Shown one piece after another: positions 28,149-36,152 of a stretch of DNA of 64,000 nt. The translations under genes and the position numbers were made by a program. Origin of the DNA: Silvibacterium bohemicum (GTDB lineage Bacteria > Acidobacteriota > Terriglobia > Terriglobales > Acidobacteriaceae); assembly GCF_001006305.1 (NCBI RefSeq), contig NZ_LBHJ01000003.1:919709-983708 (forward strand), in the 5' to 3' direction. Position 1 is the first letter of the stretch; every line of letters begins with the position of its first letter. The notes under the pieces were generated by a model that saw only the letters and a list, made by a program, of their open reading frames with translations, had not been told where the DNA came from and did not search any database.

Positions 28149-29162
28149 ATGGTTTCGTTTGACATAACAATCGCCGGCGAACTCAACCTCGATCTCGTTC
28201 TCTATGGGCTTCCGGAGAACATCCCTGTCGAGCGGGAGTTGCTCGCGTCGGGGTTTGAAGTCACCCTGGGCAGCTCGTCCGCCATCCTGGCCCATAATCT
28301 CGCGACGCTGGGGATCTCGACAGGTTTTATCACTCGCGTAGGTCAGGACGAGTTCGGTCAACTGGCCCTGCACCGGCTTGCCGAGAGCGGTGTGGATCTA
28401 TCGAAAGTTACGGTAGCGCAGGATGCGACCAAGACCGGTGTAACCATCCTGCTTCACCATGGGGACCGGCGCCGCATTCTCACTTATCCCGGCACCATGT
28501 TTGAGATGTCGCGGGCTGACCTGGACGTCGACTATCTCGCTTCTGCCCGGCATTTCCATCTTTCTTCGCTTTTCCTGCATCGGGCTCTTCAGGCCGATCT
28601 GCCCGCACTCTTCCGCGAGCTGAAGTCGAGGGGTCTGACTCTATCGCTTGATACCAATGACGATCCCGAAGATAAATGGAACGGCGTGCTTCCCCAGCTA
28701 CTGCCGCTCATCGATATTCTGCTGCCGAACAAAGATGAGCTTTGCCGCATCGCGCGTCGCACCAACGTAGATGAAGCGCTGGCTGAACTCTCATCGATTG
28801 TGCCGACCATTGTGGTTAAGTGCGGCAGCGAGGGAGCACTCATTCAGAGCGGCAAGAGCCGCGTGCAAATTCCCGGTATTACGGTTTCGCCGGTCGACAC
28901 GATCGGAGCCGGCGACAGCTTTAACGCGGGCTTCCTGGCTGCGTGGCTCTCGGGGCATAGTTTGGAAGAGAGCGCGCGCGCGGCCAATATATCGGGAGCA
29001 CTCTCGACGCAGCGATCGGGCGGCACAGAAGCTTTTCGTCTGCGCGAGGAACGCGAAGAGTTTCTTCGGCGGCATCATTTTCCGGCCATTCACAGTAGAG
29101 CTCTCCGAACGGATGCCGGCCTTGCAGAGACCACCGAGAACCAGGGGTCAAGCTCAAGGTGA
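28149..29162 (+). CDS. PfkB-family sugar kinase
   Basis: A 337-residue ribokinase-like kinase. The N-terminal strand and sugar-contact glycines appear as DITIAGELNLDLVLYGLP and FEVTLGSSSAILAHNLATLG. The PfkB signature 2 near the C-terminus is DTIGAGDSFNAGFLAAWLSG, with D256 as the catalytic base in the anion-hole loop GAGD. ATP transfer to a primary hydroxyl of a sugar or sugar phosphate is expected. GGGGGA just before ATG 28149 serves as a ribosome site. The glycosidase gene downstream begins 8 bp after the stop, so they are co-transcribed, with AgaS next. In a GalNAc pathway a PfkB enzyme could be the tagatose-6-phosphate kinase acting after AgaS. Fructokinase or 2-keto-sugar kinase specificity remains possible. 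Confidence 0.88.
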   Translation: MVSFDITIAGELNLDLVLYGLPENIPVERELLASGFEVTLGSSSAILAHNLATLGISTGFITRVGQDEFGQLALHRLAESGVDLSKVTVAQDATKTGVTILLHHGDRRRILTYPGTMFEMSRADLDVDYLASARHFHLSSLFLHRALQADLPALFRELKSRGLTLSLDTNDDPEDKWNGVLPQLLPLIDILLPNKDELCRIARRTNVDEALAELSSIVPTIVVKCGSEGALIQSGKSRVQIPGITVSPVDTIGAGDSFNAGFLAAWLSGHSLEESARAANISGALSTQRSGGTEAFRLREEREEFLRRHHFPAIHSRALRTDAGLAETTENQGSSSR

Positions 29163-29170
29163 GGAATATC

Positions 29171-31144
29171 GTGCGCAAGGTCGAATGGCGATTCCTTTCC
29201 GTGGCCGCTGCTCTTTTGTCCTTTGCAATGCCTGCTCACAGTCAGGGCGCGGCGTCACGGCAGATGGCGCAAATTTCGATCGCGGACAAGACGATGGCCG
29301 TGCATCTCGACGCATCTCCCGGTCAGCCTGAAATTCAGATACAGGATCTTATCGCTCCGCACGCAATCGCTATCGCTGAGCTTTTCACCATCACTCTTCG
29401 TGACGGCTCCATCTTGCATCCGTCGACGCTGCGGTGGATTCATCCATTTGCAGTGGAGGCTTTGTCGACAGCGCCGGCTCATCCGGGAGACAAGCAGGTA
29501 TGTGCAGATCTGCGCGATCCGCACACGGCGGCAAATTTTCACTGGTGCCTGCTGGTACACCGCGACGGCGCCTATCTGCGAGAGCGGTTACGCATTCAGG
29601 CGACCGACCGCGATCTCGGAATCTCCGAGGTCAGGCTGCTCGACTTTCAAGACCCGCAGGCTCGCGTGGAGGGAACTGTAAAGGGCTCCCCGGTCGTCGA
29701 TGCGCAAATGTTCTTCGGCTTCGAGCACCCTCTCTCATGGAGCAAGGTGGATGCCGGCCATGTCCAGGCGGGCATATCCCGGGTGCTTCCTTTGCAGAAG
29801 AATCAATCGGTCACATACTCTGCGGTCATCGGCACCGCTCAACCAGGCCAGATGCGCCGCACATTTCTCGCTTATCTTGAGGCCGAGCGCCCGCGTCCGT
29901 ACGAACCGTTCCTGCATTACAACTCCTGGTACGACATTGGCTACGAAAACCGCTACGACGAAGCAGCGGTTCTTGATCGCATTCACGCATTCGGGACCGA
30001 ACTTGTCGAGAAGCGGCATGTGAAGATCGATTCGTTTCTCTTCGATGACGGCTGGGATAATCCGAAATCCTTCTGGGGCTTCAACCCAGGTTTCCCCGAT
30101 GGCTTCAGCTCCGCCGATAAAGCCGCAGCCAATATCCATGCGGGTATTGGCGTATGGCTTTCTCCATGGGGAGGTTATGCCGAACAGAAACGGGAGCGTA
30201 TTCAATTCGGACACGAGCACGGCTACGAGATTGTTCACGACGGCTTTGCGCTCTCCGGCCCCAAGTATTTCGAGGGCTTCTCGAAGATTTGTTCTGAGAT
30301 GATCTCTCGCTACCACGTGAACCAGTTCAAGTTCGACGGCACAGGCAACGCGGATCGCGTCTTTCCCGGCTCTGCCTTCGACAGCGACTTTGACGCGGCT
30401 ATCCATCTCATCCACCAGATTCGAGAACAAAAGCCGGGCATCTTCATTAACCTCACGACGGGCACGCATCCGTCTCCGTTCTGGATTTTTTATGCTGACT
30501 CGATCTGGCGTTCAGGCGAAGACCATGACTTTGCCGGTGTCGGAACACCACGGCAGCGCTGGATCACTTACCGCGATGAGCAGACATATAAGAACATCGT
30601 TCGCGGCGGTCCGCTCTTTCCGCTGAATTCGCTCATGCTGCATGGCATCATCTACGCCAAGCAGGCGAAGGATCTCGGCAGCGATCCCGGGCATGACTTT
30701 GCCGATGAGGTCCATTCGTATTTCGGCAGCGGTACCCAACTGCAGGAGATGTACATCACTCCGTCTCTGTTGACCTCGGCCGATTGGAACGTCCTCGCAG
30801 ACGCGGCTCGATGGTCGCGCGAGAAGGCATCCATCCTGAAGGACACTCATTGGATCGGCGGAGATCCGGGCCAGCTGCAGGTTTATGGTTGGGCCGCATG
30901 GTCGCCCAATGGCTGGATCATTACTCTGCGGAATCCGTCGAACACTGCGCAGCATTATCAACTGAATTTGAGGACCGCGCTCGAGCTGCCCACAGATGCG
31001 CCGACATCGTTCAAAGTCGAACAGCCTTTCGAGTCATCTCAAAATCCTGCCCTCGATTGGCAAGCAGACCGCGTGGTATCAGTCCATCTGAAGCCCTTTG
31101 AAGTACGCACGTTCGAATCAGGCGCATCCGTAATGCATCGATAA
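29171..31144 (+). CDS. Secreted clan GH-D-like glycosidase (alpha-galactosidase-type fold)
   Basis: A 657-residue exported enzyme with a signal peptide (LSVAAALLSFAMPAHSQG). A ~230-residue N-terminal beta-domain is followed by a barrel with melibiase-like landmarks: FLHYNSWYDIGYENRYDE, DSFLFDDGWDNPKSFWGF, IGVWLSPWGGYAEQK and FKFDGTGNADRV. D389 in the 'F-K-F-D' strand takes the place of the GH27/GH36 nucleophile, and SIWRSGEDHD (D451) that of the acid/base. The order and spacing match clan GH-D, but the motifs differ from both GH27 and GH36; relatives are often mislabelled 'enterotoxin'. GTG 29171 is chosen over GTG 29159 because GAGGA (29161-29165) precedes it by 5 nt. Its position between the kinase and AgaS suggests an alpha-GalNAc- or alpha-galactoside substrate. 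Confidence 0.8.
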   Translation: MRKVEWRFLSVAAALLSFAMPAHSQGAASRQMAQISIADKTMAVHLDASPGQPEIQIQDLIAPHAIAIAELFTITLRDGSILHPSTLRWIHPFAVEALSTAPAHPGDKQVCADLRDPHTAANFHWCLLVHRDGAYLRERLRIQATDRDLGISEVRLLDFQDPQARVEGTVKGSPVVDAQMFFGFEHPLSWSKVDAGHVQAGISRVLPLQKNQSVTYSAVIGTAQPGQMRRTFLAYLEAERPRPYEPFLHYNSWYDIGYENRYDEAAVLDRIHAFGTELVEKRHVKIDSFLFDDGWDNPKSFWGFNPGFPDGFSSADKAAANIHAGIGVWLSPWGGYAEQKRERIQFGHEHGYEIVHDGFALSGPKYFEGFSKICSEMISRYHVNQFKFDGTGNADRVFPGSAFDSDFDAAIHLIHQIREQKPGIFINLTTGTHPSPFWIFYADSIWRSGEDHDFAGVGTPRQRWITYRDEQTYKNIVRGGPLFPLNSLMLHGIIYAKQAKDLGSDPGHDFADEVHSYFGSGTQLQEMYITPSLLTSADWNVLADAARWSREKASILKDTHWIGGDPGQLQVYGWAAWSPNGWIITLRNPSNTAQHYQLNLRTALELPTDAPTSFKVEQPFESSQNPALDWQADRVVSVHLKPFEVRTFESGASVMHR

Positions 31145-31219
31145 GCATTTTACTTAGAGATACAGAATTAGCAGCGAACCGGCCCATTGCGGCTTCAAGA
31201 CACTAGGAGTTTAGACAGA

Positions 31220-32407
31220 GTGAACCCTCTCATATCACTGGTTAACCTACCTTCGGCGGAAAAAGATGAACGAGGAATCGCACACACGCCCGCGGAAATC
31301 CTGCAGCAACCCTCAACCTGGATCAGCACCTGGGCTCATATCGAAGCGCGGATGCCGGAGATTCAGGCATTTCTGTCGGCTGTTGGCCTTACCGCTGCTT
31401 CGCAGGATCGGCCGACCGTCTATCTCATTGGAGCCGGAACATCGGACTATATAGGACACTGCCTGCATCACTTGCTGCGACAAAAGTGGCAATGCGAAGT
31501 TGTGCCTGTCGCAAGCACAGATCTGCTCATCGACTTCTCCGAGTACATCCTCGAAGATCGCCCCTATCTCTGGATTTCTTTTTCGCGCTCGGGTGACAGC
31601 CCTGAAGGTGTCGCCGTGCTGGAGCGGGCTCTCGCGGAGAATCCGCAGATCTCACATCTGGTCGTATCCTGCAACGCTTCCGGCCAGATGAGCCAGCTCA
31701 TCAAGGGCAAAGCAGGCTGCTTCGGCATCGTGCTCGACGAAGAAACCAACGATCAGGGGCTGGCCATGACCAGCTCTTTCACGAACATGGTTATCGCGGG
31801 GCAGGTGCTCGCGCATGCGTGGTCCGCGGCGGAGTACGAGCCGATCGTCAAATCCTTGTCGGAGGCTGCGCAGGCTTTTCTCCCTCTCGCCGCAGAGCTT
31901 GCCGAACACCTTGCCACAAAGGGCTACAGGCGAGCCTGCTTCATTGGCTCCGGGCCGGCGGCTGGAACCGCTCAGGAGTCGGCGCTCAAATTATTGGAGC
32001 TCACAGCGGGAAGGACAAAGACCATGTCACAATCCACGCTCGGTTTGAGGCATGGCCCCATGGCGGCCCTCGATCACGACACTCTTTTAGTGAGCTTTCT
32101 GTCCACGCAAAGCACAAGGCAGCGATACGAGATCGACCTGCTTCGCGAGATCGAACGCAAGCAATTGGTGGGAGCATCCCTGGCGGTCATCGGCAGCGGC
32201 ATGTCTGGATTGCCTCAGCTTGAAAGCACGCAAGTGCTGGCGCCGCAGAATCATTGGCAGATTCCGGACTCCTATCGGCCCGCAGTGGATGTGCTCTTCG
32301 GCCAGGTGCTGGGTCTCTTCTTCAGCTTGGGCAGCTCTTTGAGGCCTGACTCTCCAAGCCCGAATGGCGCTATCAGCCGCGTCGTCCAGCCAATAGAGAT
32401 TTACTAG
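31220..32407 (+). CDS. agaS: AgaS-like SIS-domain deaminase/isomerase
   Basis: A 395-residue cytoplasmic enzyme with tandem SIS (sugar isomerase) domains. The first has VYLIGAGTSDYIGHCL and WISFSRSGDSPEGVAVLE with the phosphosugar-binding SRSGDS loop. The second has ACFIGSGPAAGTAQESALKL and LELTAGRTKTMSQSTLGLRHGP. N-terminal HTPAEILQQP and the 'R-H-G-P' motif are typical of AgaS, which converts D-galactosamine 6-phosphate to tagatose 6-phosphate and ammonia. GTG 31220 is preferred (AGGAG at 31205-31209, spacer 10); TTG 31187 is an upstream in-frame alternative. It lies downstream of the kinase and glycosidase genes and upstream of a DeoR/AgaR-type regulator, a neighbourhood matching known aga clusters. 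A GlmS-like or other amino-sugar isomerase cannot be excluded. Confidence 0.85.
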   Translation: MNPLISLVNLPSAEKDERGIAHTPAEILQQPSTWISTWAHIEARMPEIQAFLSAVGLTAASQDRPTVYLIGAGTSDYIGHCLHHLLRQKWQCEVVPVASTDLLIDFSEYILEDRPYLWISFSRSGDSPEGVAVLERALAENPQISHLVVSCNASGQMSQLIKGKAGCFGIVLDEETNDQGLAMTSSFTNMVIAGQVLAHAWSAAEYEPIVKSLSEAAQAFLPLAAELAEHLATKGYRRACFIGSGPAAGTAQESALKLLELTAGRTKTMSQSTLGLRHGPMAALDHDTLLVSFLSTQSTRQRYEIDLLREIERKQLVGASLAVIGSGMSGLPQLESTQVLAPQNHWQIPDSYRPAVDVLFGQVLGLFFSLGSSLRPDSPSPNGAISRVVQPIEIY

Positions 32408-32527
32408 CGGATCACAGCCGAGCGTCTATGAAGCTCCGTCTTTGCCTCACAATAATGCGGTGCTGACGTAGCCGGCAGGTATCGATCGTAAGCTAAAGCA
32501 TTTCGGAAGCTATGGAATCCCTGTGAA
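32408..32527. other. Intergenic stretch before the DeoR regulator
   Basis: Part of the 196-bp gap between agaS and the regulator. No gene and no convincing terminator were seen; a TTTCGTTT site follows at 32528. Confidence 0.4.
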
Positions 32528-32540
32528 CTTTCGTTTATGA
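32528..32540. promoter_or_regulatory. TTTCGTTT-type operator candidate before the DeoR/AgaR gene
   Basis: CTTTCGTTTATGA lies 64 bp before the first candidate start of the regulator. The same core is found, inverted, after two matching promoters at 33652 and 38098. E. coli AgaR sites are, from memory, built around TTTCRTTT, so autoregulation is plausible. Confidence 0.5.
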
Positions 32541-32603
32541 TCGCGTCTGGCTAAGACGGCGCGCCATAGAAACGGAATTTCCGTGCGAGGTTCGAGCAGA
32601 TAA

Positions 32604-33416
32604 ATGCGAAACAAAAAGAAGGTTGGGGCGGCGAACACCAAAGAAAGGCCTGAAATGCTGATCGATGAGCGCAGGCAGCACATCCTCGAGCTCATTCAAA
32701 AACAGGGCAGGGTGTTGGTCGGCGAGCTTTCGCAGGAGCTGAGCATATCCCAGATCACTATCCGCAAAGATCTCGATTATCTACAGTCGAAAGGGCTCGT
32801 TCAGCGCTCGCATGGCGGAGCACTGCGCATTCATTCGAGCGCCCTGGTCGACCCCACCTTGCAGGAAAAGCAAAAGCATAATTTTGTGGAGAAAGAACGG
32901 ATCGCGGCCGCTGCCATCAAGATGGTGGAAGAAGGCGACTGCGTAATATTGGACTCCGGAACGACGACGACCGCGATTGCACAGGGGCTGAAGCGGTTTT
33001 CGCGGCTGACGGTTATCACCAATGCGGTGAACATTGCCGCGGAGCTTGCCGGCACCGATTTCGAGGTGATCCTCGTCGGAGGCACGCTGCGCAAGAACTC
33101 GTTTTCGCTGGTCGGTCCGCTGGCTGAGGACAATCTCGAAGAAATGCACGCCGATATCCTCTTCCTCGGCGTCGATGGCTTCGACCTCGAGGTAGGCATA
33201 ACCACTCCCAACTTCCTCGAGTCGCGTGTCAACCGGGCCATGGTAAAGGCCGCCCAAAAAGTCATAGCTGTTTGCGATTCAAGCAAATTTGGGCGGCGAA
33301 GCCTGTCTCGTATCGTGCCGCCTGGCGCGATTCATCACGTCATCACCGATCGCAATCTGCCGCACGAAATCGCCGAAGCCCTGCGTACACAGAATATCGA
33401 CGTGGCCTTGGTCTAA
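32604..33416 (+). CDS. DeoR/AgaR-family transcriptional regulator
   Basis: A 270-residue regulator. The N-terminal winged helix is ERRQHILELIQKQGRVLVGE followed by LSISQITIRKDLDYLQSKG and HGGALR, the standard DeoR HTH. The C-terminal DeoR sensor domain has VILDSGTTTTAIAQGL, TVITNAVNIAAEL, VILVGGTLRKNSFSLVGP and DILFLGVDGFD, the sugar-phosphate-binding isomerase-like fold. It probably responds to a phosphorylated sugar made by the kinase or deaminase encoded beside it. ATG 32604 and ATG 32655 are both possible; the latter has AAAGG 6 nt upstream and places the HTH at the usual distance. It sits between agaS and nagB-like genes, and three matching TTTCGTTT sites in this region are candidate targets. 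It most resembles AgaR in context, but the effector is unproven. Confidence 0.93.
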   Translation: MRNKKKVGAANTKERPEMLIDERRQHILELIQKQGRVLVGELSQELSISQITIRKDLDYLQSKGLVQRSHGGALRIHSSALVDPTLQEKQKHNFVEKERIAAAAIKMVEEGDCVILDSGTTTTAIAQGLKRFSRLTVITNAVNIAAELAGTDFEVILVGGTLRKNSFSLVGPLAEDNLEEMHADILFLGVDGFDLEVGITTPNFLESRVNRAMVKAAQKVIAVCDSSKFGRRSLSRIVPPGAIHHVITDRNLPHEIAEALRTQNIDVALV

Positions 33417-33595
33417 CGACTTAGCCGTCGTCTGCATCCCCGCATCTTTGGCCAAGGCCCTTGATTCGCCGCCCCCGCCAGCGGCTCGAGTCATTGCTCG
33501 TACCCGTTGTCGAGATCCGGACCTTCTGAAATGCCCTATCTGCGGAGCTCTTTGCGCTCTCTTTACATCCCAAAACGCCGAGCCTCGCTTGTTTC
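33417..33595. other. Intergenic region before the nagB promoter
   Basis: First part of the 422-bp gap between the DeoR gene and the nagB-like gene. No coding frame with protein-like features was seen. The promoter, operator and leader hairpin that fill the second part are listed separately. Confidence 0.45.
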
Positions 33596-33624
33596 TTGAC
33601 AGCGGAATGATTTGGAACTATGTT
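33596..33624 (+). promoter_or_regulatory. Promoter of the nagB-like gene, near-identical to that at 38041
   Basis: TTGACA (33596-33601), 17-bp spacer, TATGTT (33619-33624). From the -35 onwards, 30 of 35 bases equal those of the promoter at 38041, including all of TATGTTTTTGTA; four more bases match just upstream. Such identity outside -35/-10 suggests a shared binding protein or a duplicated promoter. Confidence 0.65.
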
Positions 33625-33651
33625 TTTGTATTATTCCGAACAGGAAGATAA

Positions 33652-33662
33652 CAAAACGAAAT
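33652..33662. promoter_or_regulatory. TTTCGTTT-type operator candidate (nagB-like gene)
   Basis: CAAAACGAAAT reads ATTTCGTTTTG on the minus strand. It starts 33 bp after the start of the -10, in the early transcribed region, and the equivalent site at 38098 is 34 bp after its -10. Confidence 0.5.
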
Positions 33663-33679
33663 CTTCAGTTCCTTGCCAT

Positions 33680-33710
33680 CCGTGGCAACGAAGGCTTTCT
33701 GTTGCCACGG
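33680..33710 (+). other. Perfect stem-loop in the nagB-like leader
   Basis: CCGTGGCAAC (33680-33689) pairs perfectly with GTTGCCACGG (33701-33710) around an 11-nt loop; a flanking T-A pair extends it to 11 bp. It lies in a leader of ~200 nt. It is too far from the ATG to hide the ribosome site, and no T-run follows. It may stabilise the mRNA or take part in attenuation. Confidence 0.5.
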
Positions 33711-33838
33711 AAATCCCTCACGCCTTTCGACTCCGAAATTGCGCTTGATTCTTGATCGACTGTTCTCACGCGCATGAGCGATCGTGATGTTCGATGCATG
33801 CGCCGCAGCATTCTGCTTATTACCCGAAGGAGTGTCAG

Positions 33839-34639
33839 ATGAACACCGCGTCCGCACAAGTAAAACATCTTCAGGTTGGGAACATGAAAGTAGAAATCCA
33901 CCCGGACCGCTCGTCGGCTGGTGCTGCCGCTGCGCTTGCCGCGGCCAAGGCAATGAAAGACCTGGAGCAGACTCGAGATTCCATAGCGGTAATCTTTGCC
34001 ACTGGAGCATCGCAGTTCGATACGCTTGAATCCCTCACCAGCATCGACAACTTGCCGTGGAATCGCGTCCGCGGCTTTCATATGGATGAATACATTGGGA
34101 TATCTCCGGATCATCCGGCGTCTTTCCGCCGCTACCTGCGTGAGAAATTGACGAGCAAGGTGAGGATGAAGGAATTCTTCGAGGTCGACGGATCGTCGCC
34201 AAATCCCAAAGAGACAAGTCGGGAATATGCCGCACAGCTCCATTCCGCCGATCCGCAACTATGTCTGCTCGGCATCGGCGAGAACGGACATTTGGCCTTC
34301 AACGACCCGCCGGTTGCAGACTTCAACGATCCTCTCGATGTGAAGGTCGTCCGTCTCGATGCTGTATGCCGGCAGCAGCAGATGGCAGAAGGATGGTTCA
34401 AGAGCGTCGAAGAAGTTCCGGAAGAAGCCATCACTCTCACGATTCCAGCGCTGTTTCGCGTACCTAAGCTGATCGCGTCTGTACCGGGAAAGCGCAAAGC
34501 TAAAATCGTCAGGCGAACCATCGAAGAGCAGATTTCTACAGCGTGCCCCGCAACGCTCCTCCGCACTCATCCGGATGTGACGGTCTATTTAGATACTGAC
34601 TCGGCGTCTGAGTTGGATGGAATCCTGGAAGGGAGGTAA
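33839..34639 (+). CDS. NagB-like glucosamine/galactosamine-6-phosphate deaminase
   Basis: A 266-residue cytoplasmic enzyme of the NagB/RpiA/SorC fold. Typical motifs are FATGASQFDTLESL (phosphate loop), VRGFHMDEYIGI with the base Asp-Glu pair, LCLLGIGENGHLAFNDPP with the active-site His and Glu, and a C-terminal SVPGKRKAKIVRRTIE. It should deaminate an amino-sugar 6-phosphate to a ketose phosphate and ammonia. ATG 33839 is firmly set by AAGGAG (33827-33832) with a 6-nt spacer. It has its own promoter and a TTTCGTTT site. With AgaS in the same cluster, two unrelated deaminases are present; this one could act on GlcN6P and AgaS on GalN6P, or be an AgaI-like enzyme. The specificity is not readable from the sequence. 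Confidence 0.9.
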   Translation: MNTASAQVKHLQVGNMKVEIHPDRSSAGAAAALAAAKAMKDLEQTRDSIAVIFATGASQFDTLESLTSIDNLPWNRVRGFHMDEYIGISPDHPASFRRYLREKLTSKVRMKEFFEVDGSSPNPKETSREYAAQLHSADPQLCLLGIGENGHLAFNDPPVADFNDPLDVKVVRLDAVCRQQQMAEGWFKSVEEVPEEAITLTIPALFRVPKLIASVPGKRKAKIVRRTIEEQISTACPATLLRTHPDVTVYLDTDSASELDGILEGR

Positions 34640-34750
34640 GGCTGAGTTCAACTGATCTTGTTTAAAACGTTCGCCGCCTGAGATGTTCACATAAGCTTCG
34701 ACAAGGTTAGGGCAACGCTGACTCTGATTAGCGAGACTAGGCTAGATGAG

Positions 34751-36049
34751 ATGGGTACGTTGAATGGCGAGCAATCGGTGACCAACACATATCGCGAGGG
34801 TAAGAGGTCAGGACGGACACGGTGGTGGGTGGCGTGGACCCTCTTTTTCTCGACGGTCATCAACTACATCAGCCGCCAAACATTCTCGGTACTGGCTCCG
34901 ATGCTCACCGAGCAGTTTCATTTGAGCCATGCCGCACTCTCCAAAATTCTTGGCGCATTCCAGATTTCCTATGCGCTTACATGGCTTCTCGGCGGAATAT
35001 TCCTCGACGCCGTAGGTACGCGCATCGGCCTTGCAGTGGCCGTGGTGTGGTGGTCGGGGGTGAATATTCTCACCGGGTTTGCAGGATCCATCTTCAGCTT
35101 TGCGGCCTTTCGTTTCATGCTCGGGATCGGAGAAGGAGTTAACTGGCCCGGAGCGAGCAAGGCAGTCGCGGAGTGGTTCCCGGGTGAAGAGCGCAGCATC
35201 GCCGTAGCTATCTTCGACAGCGGATCAAGTGTCGGAGGAGCGTTAGCTGCTCTCATCATCCCCTGGATCGCACTGGCATTCGGCTGGCGTTGGTCGTTCG
35301 TCTTTTCTGGAATGCTCGGCTTCCTCTGGCTGGCGGTGTGGCTGCGCGTCTATCATCCGGTGGACCGTCACCCTCGGGTAAAAAAAGAAGAAGTCGCTTT
35401 CATCCGCGCGGGACAAGAGATAGCTTCCGCGTCCGAAGGCAAAGGACTCGCCAGATGGCTATATCTGGCGAAGAACAGAAATGTGTGGGGCATCGTGCTC
35501 GGGCGCGCACTCACCGATCCCATTTGGTGGTTCTACGTTTTTTGGCTTCCCCAATATCTAAGCGATGCGCGTGGATTCAGTCTGAAGCGAATTGCGATCT
35601 TCGCGTGGCTGCCGTTTGTTGCCGCGGATCTGGGGAATTTCACCGGCGGCCTCATCGCTGGTTATTGCATCCGGCGCGGAGCTTCTGTGATTCGCGTCCG
35701 CACTTGGATATGCGCGGTGAGCTGCCTGCCCATTTTGTTGGGCATCCCAGTAGCCCGCGTCCACAATGTGTATGTGGCGCTGGCCATGATCTGCATAGCG
35801 CTGTGGGGCTACGCCAGCTGGTCTACGATGGGACTGACTTTGCCATCCGACCTCTTTCCTGAAGACATCGTTGCCACTGTTACAGGAATCAGCGGATTGG
35901 CTGCTGGGCTTGCTGGTGCGGCCTTTACCTTTGCGGTAGGTCTAACTGTAGATCGTTTTTCCTATGGACCGGCATTTGTAGTTGCAGGGCTAATGCCTCT
36001 TGCCGCAACGGCCTCGCTGTTCTTACTTATCCGGCCGAGACAGTCGTGA
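34751..36049 (+). CDS. MFS transporter, ACS (anion:cation symporter) type
   Basis: A 432-residue inner-membrane carrier with 12 predicted helices. The first helix region WWVAWTLFFSTVINYISRQTFSVLAP and FRFMLGIGEGVNWPGASKAVAEWFPGEER are the family's signatures, as in ExuT/GudP/UhpC relatives. The loop-4 motif W-F-P-x-x-E-R is intact. Members import hexuronates, tartrate, phosphosugars or, in carbohydrate clusters of Bacteroidetes and Acidobacteria, neutral and amino sugars. It follows the nagB-like gene by 111 bp and precedes a PQQ-like gene, so uptake of GalNAc or a disaccharide released by the surrounding hydrolases is a reasonable inference. ATG 34751 lacks a strong ribosome site, so translation may depend on the upstream GATGAG. 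Confidence 0.88.
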   Translation: MGTLNGEQSVTNTYREGKRSGRTRWWVAWTLFFSTVINYISRQTFSVLAPMLTEQFHLSHAALSKILGAFQISYALTWLLGGIFLDAVGTRIGLAVAVVWWSGVNILTGFAGSIFSFAAFRFMLGIGEGVNWPGASKAVAEWFPGEERSIAVAIFDSGSSVGGALAALIIPWIALAFGWRWSFVFSGMLGFLWLAVWLRVYHPVDRHPRVKKEEVAFIRAGQEIASASEGKGLARWLYLAKNRNVWGIVLGRALTDPIWWFYVFWLPQYLSDARGFSLKRIAIFAWLPFVAADLGNFTGGLIAGYCIRRGASVIRVRTWICAVSCLPILLGIPVARVHNVYVALAMICIALWGYASWSTMGLTLPSDLFPEDIVATVTGISGLAAGLAGAAFTFAVGLTVDRFSYGPAFVVAGLMPLAATASLFLLIRPRQS

Positions 36050-36152
36050 TCTGACAGGCTTTTAGATAATTAAATAAGAAGATACCCCGAATTGCAGCTC
36101 GATTTTTGGCTTCCCAATTAGAGTATCGCGAGTAAGAAGGAGCTAGTTGCTA

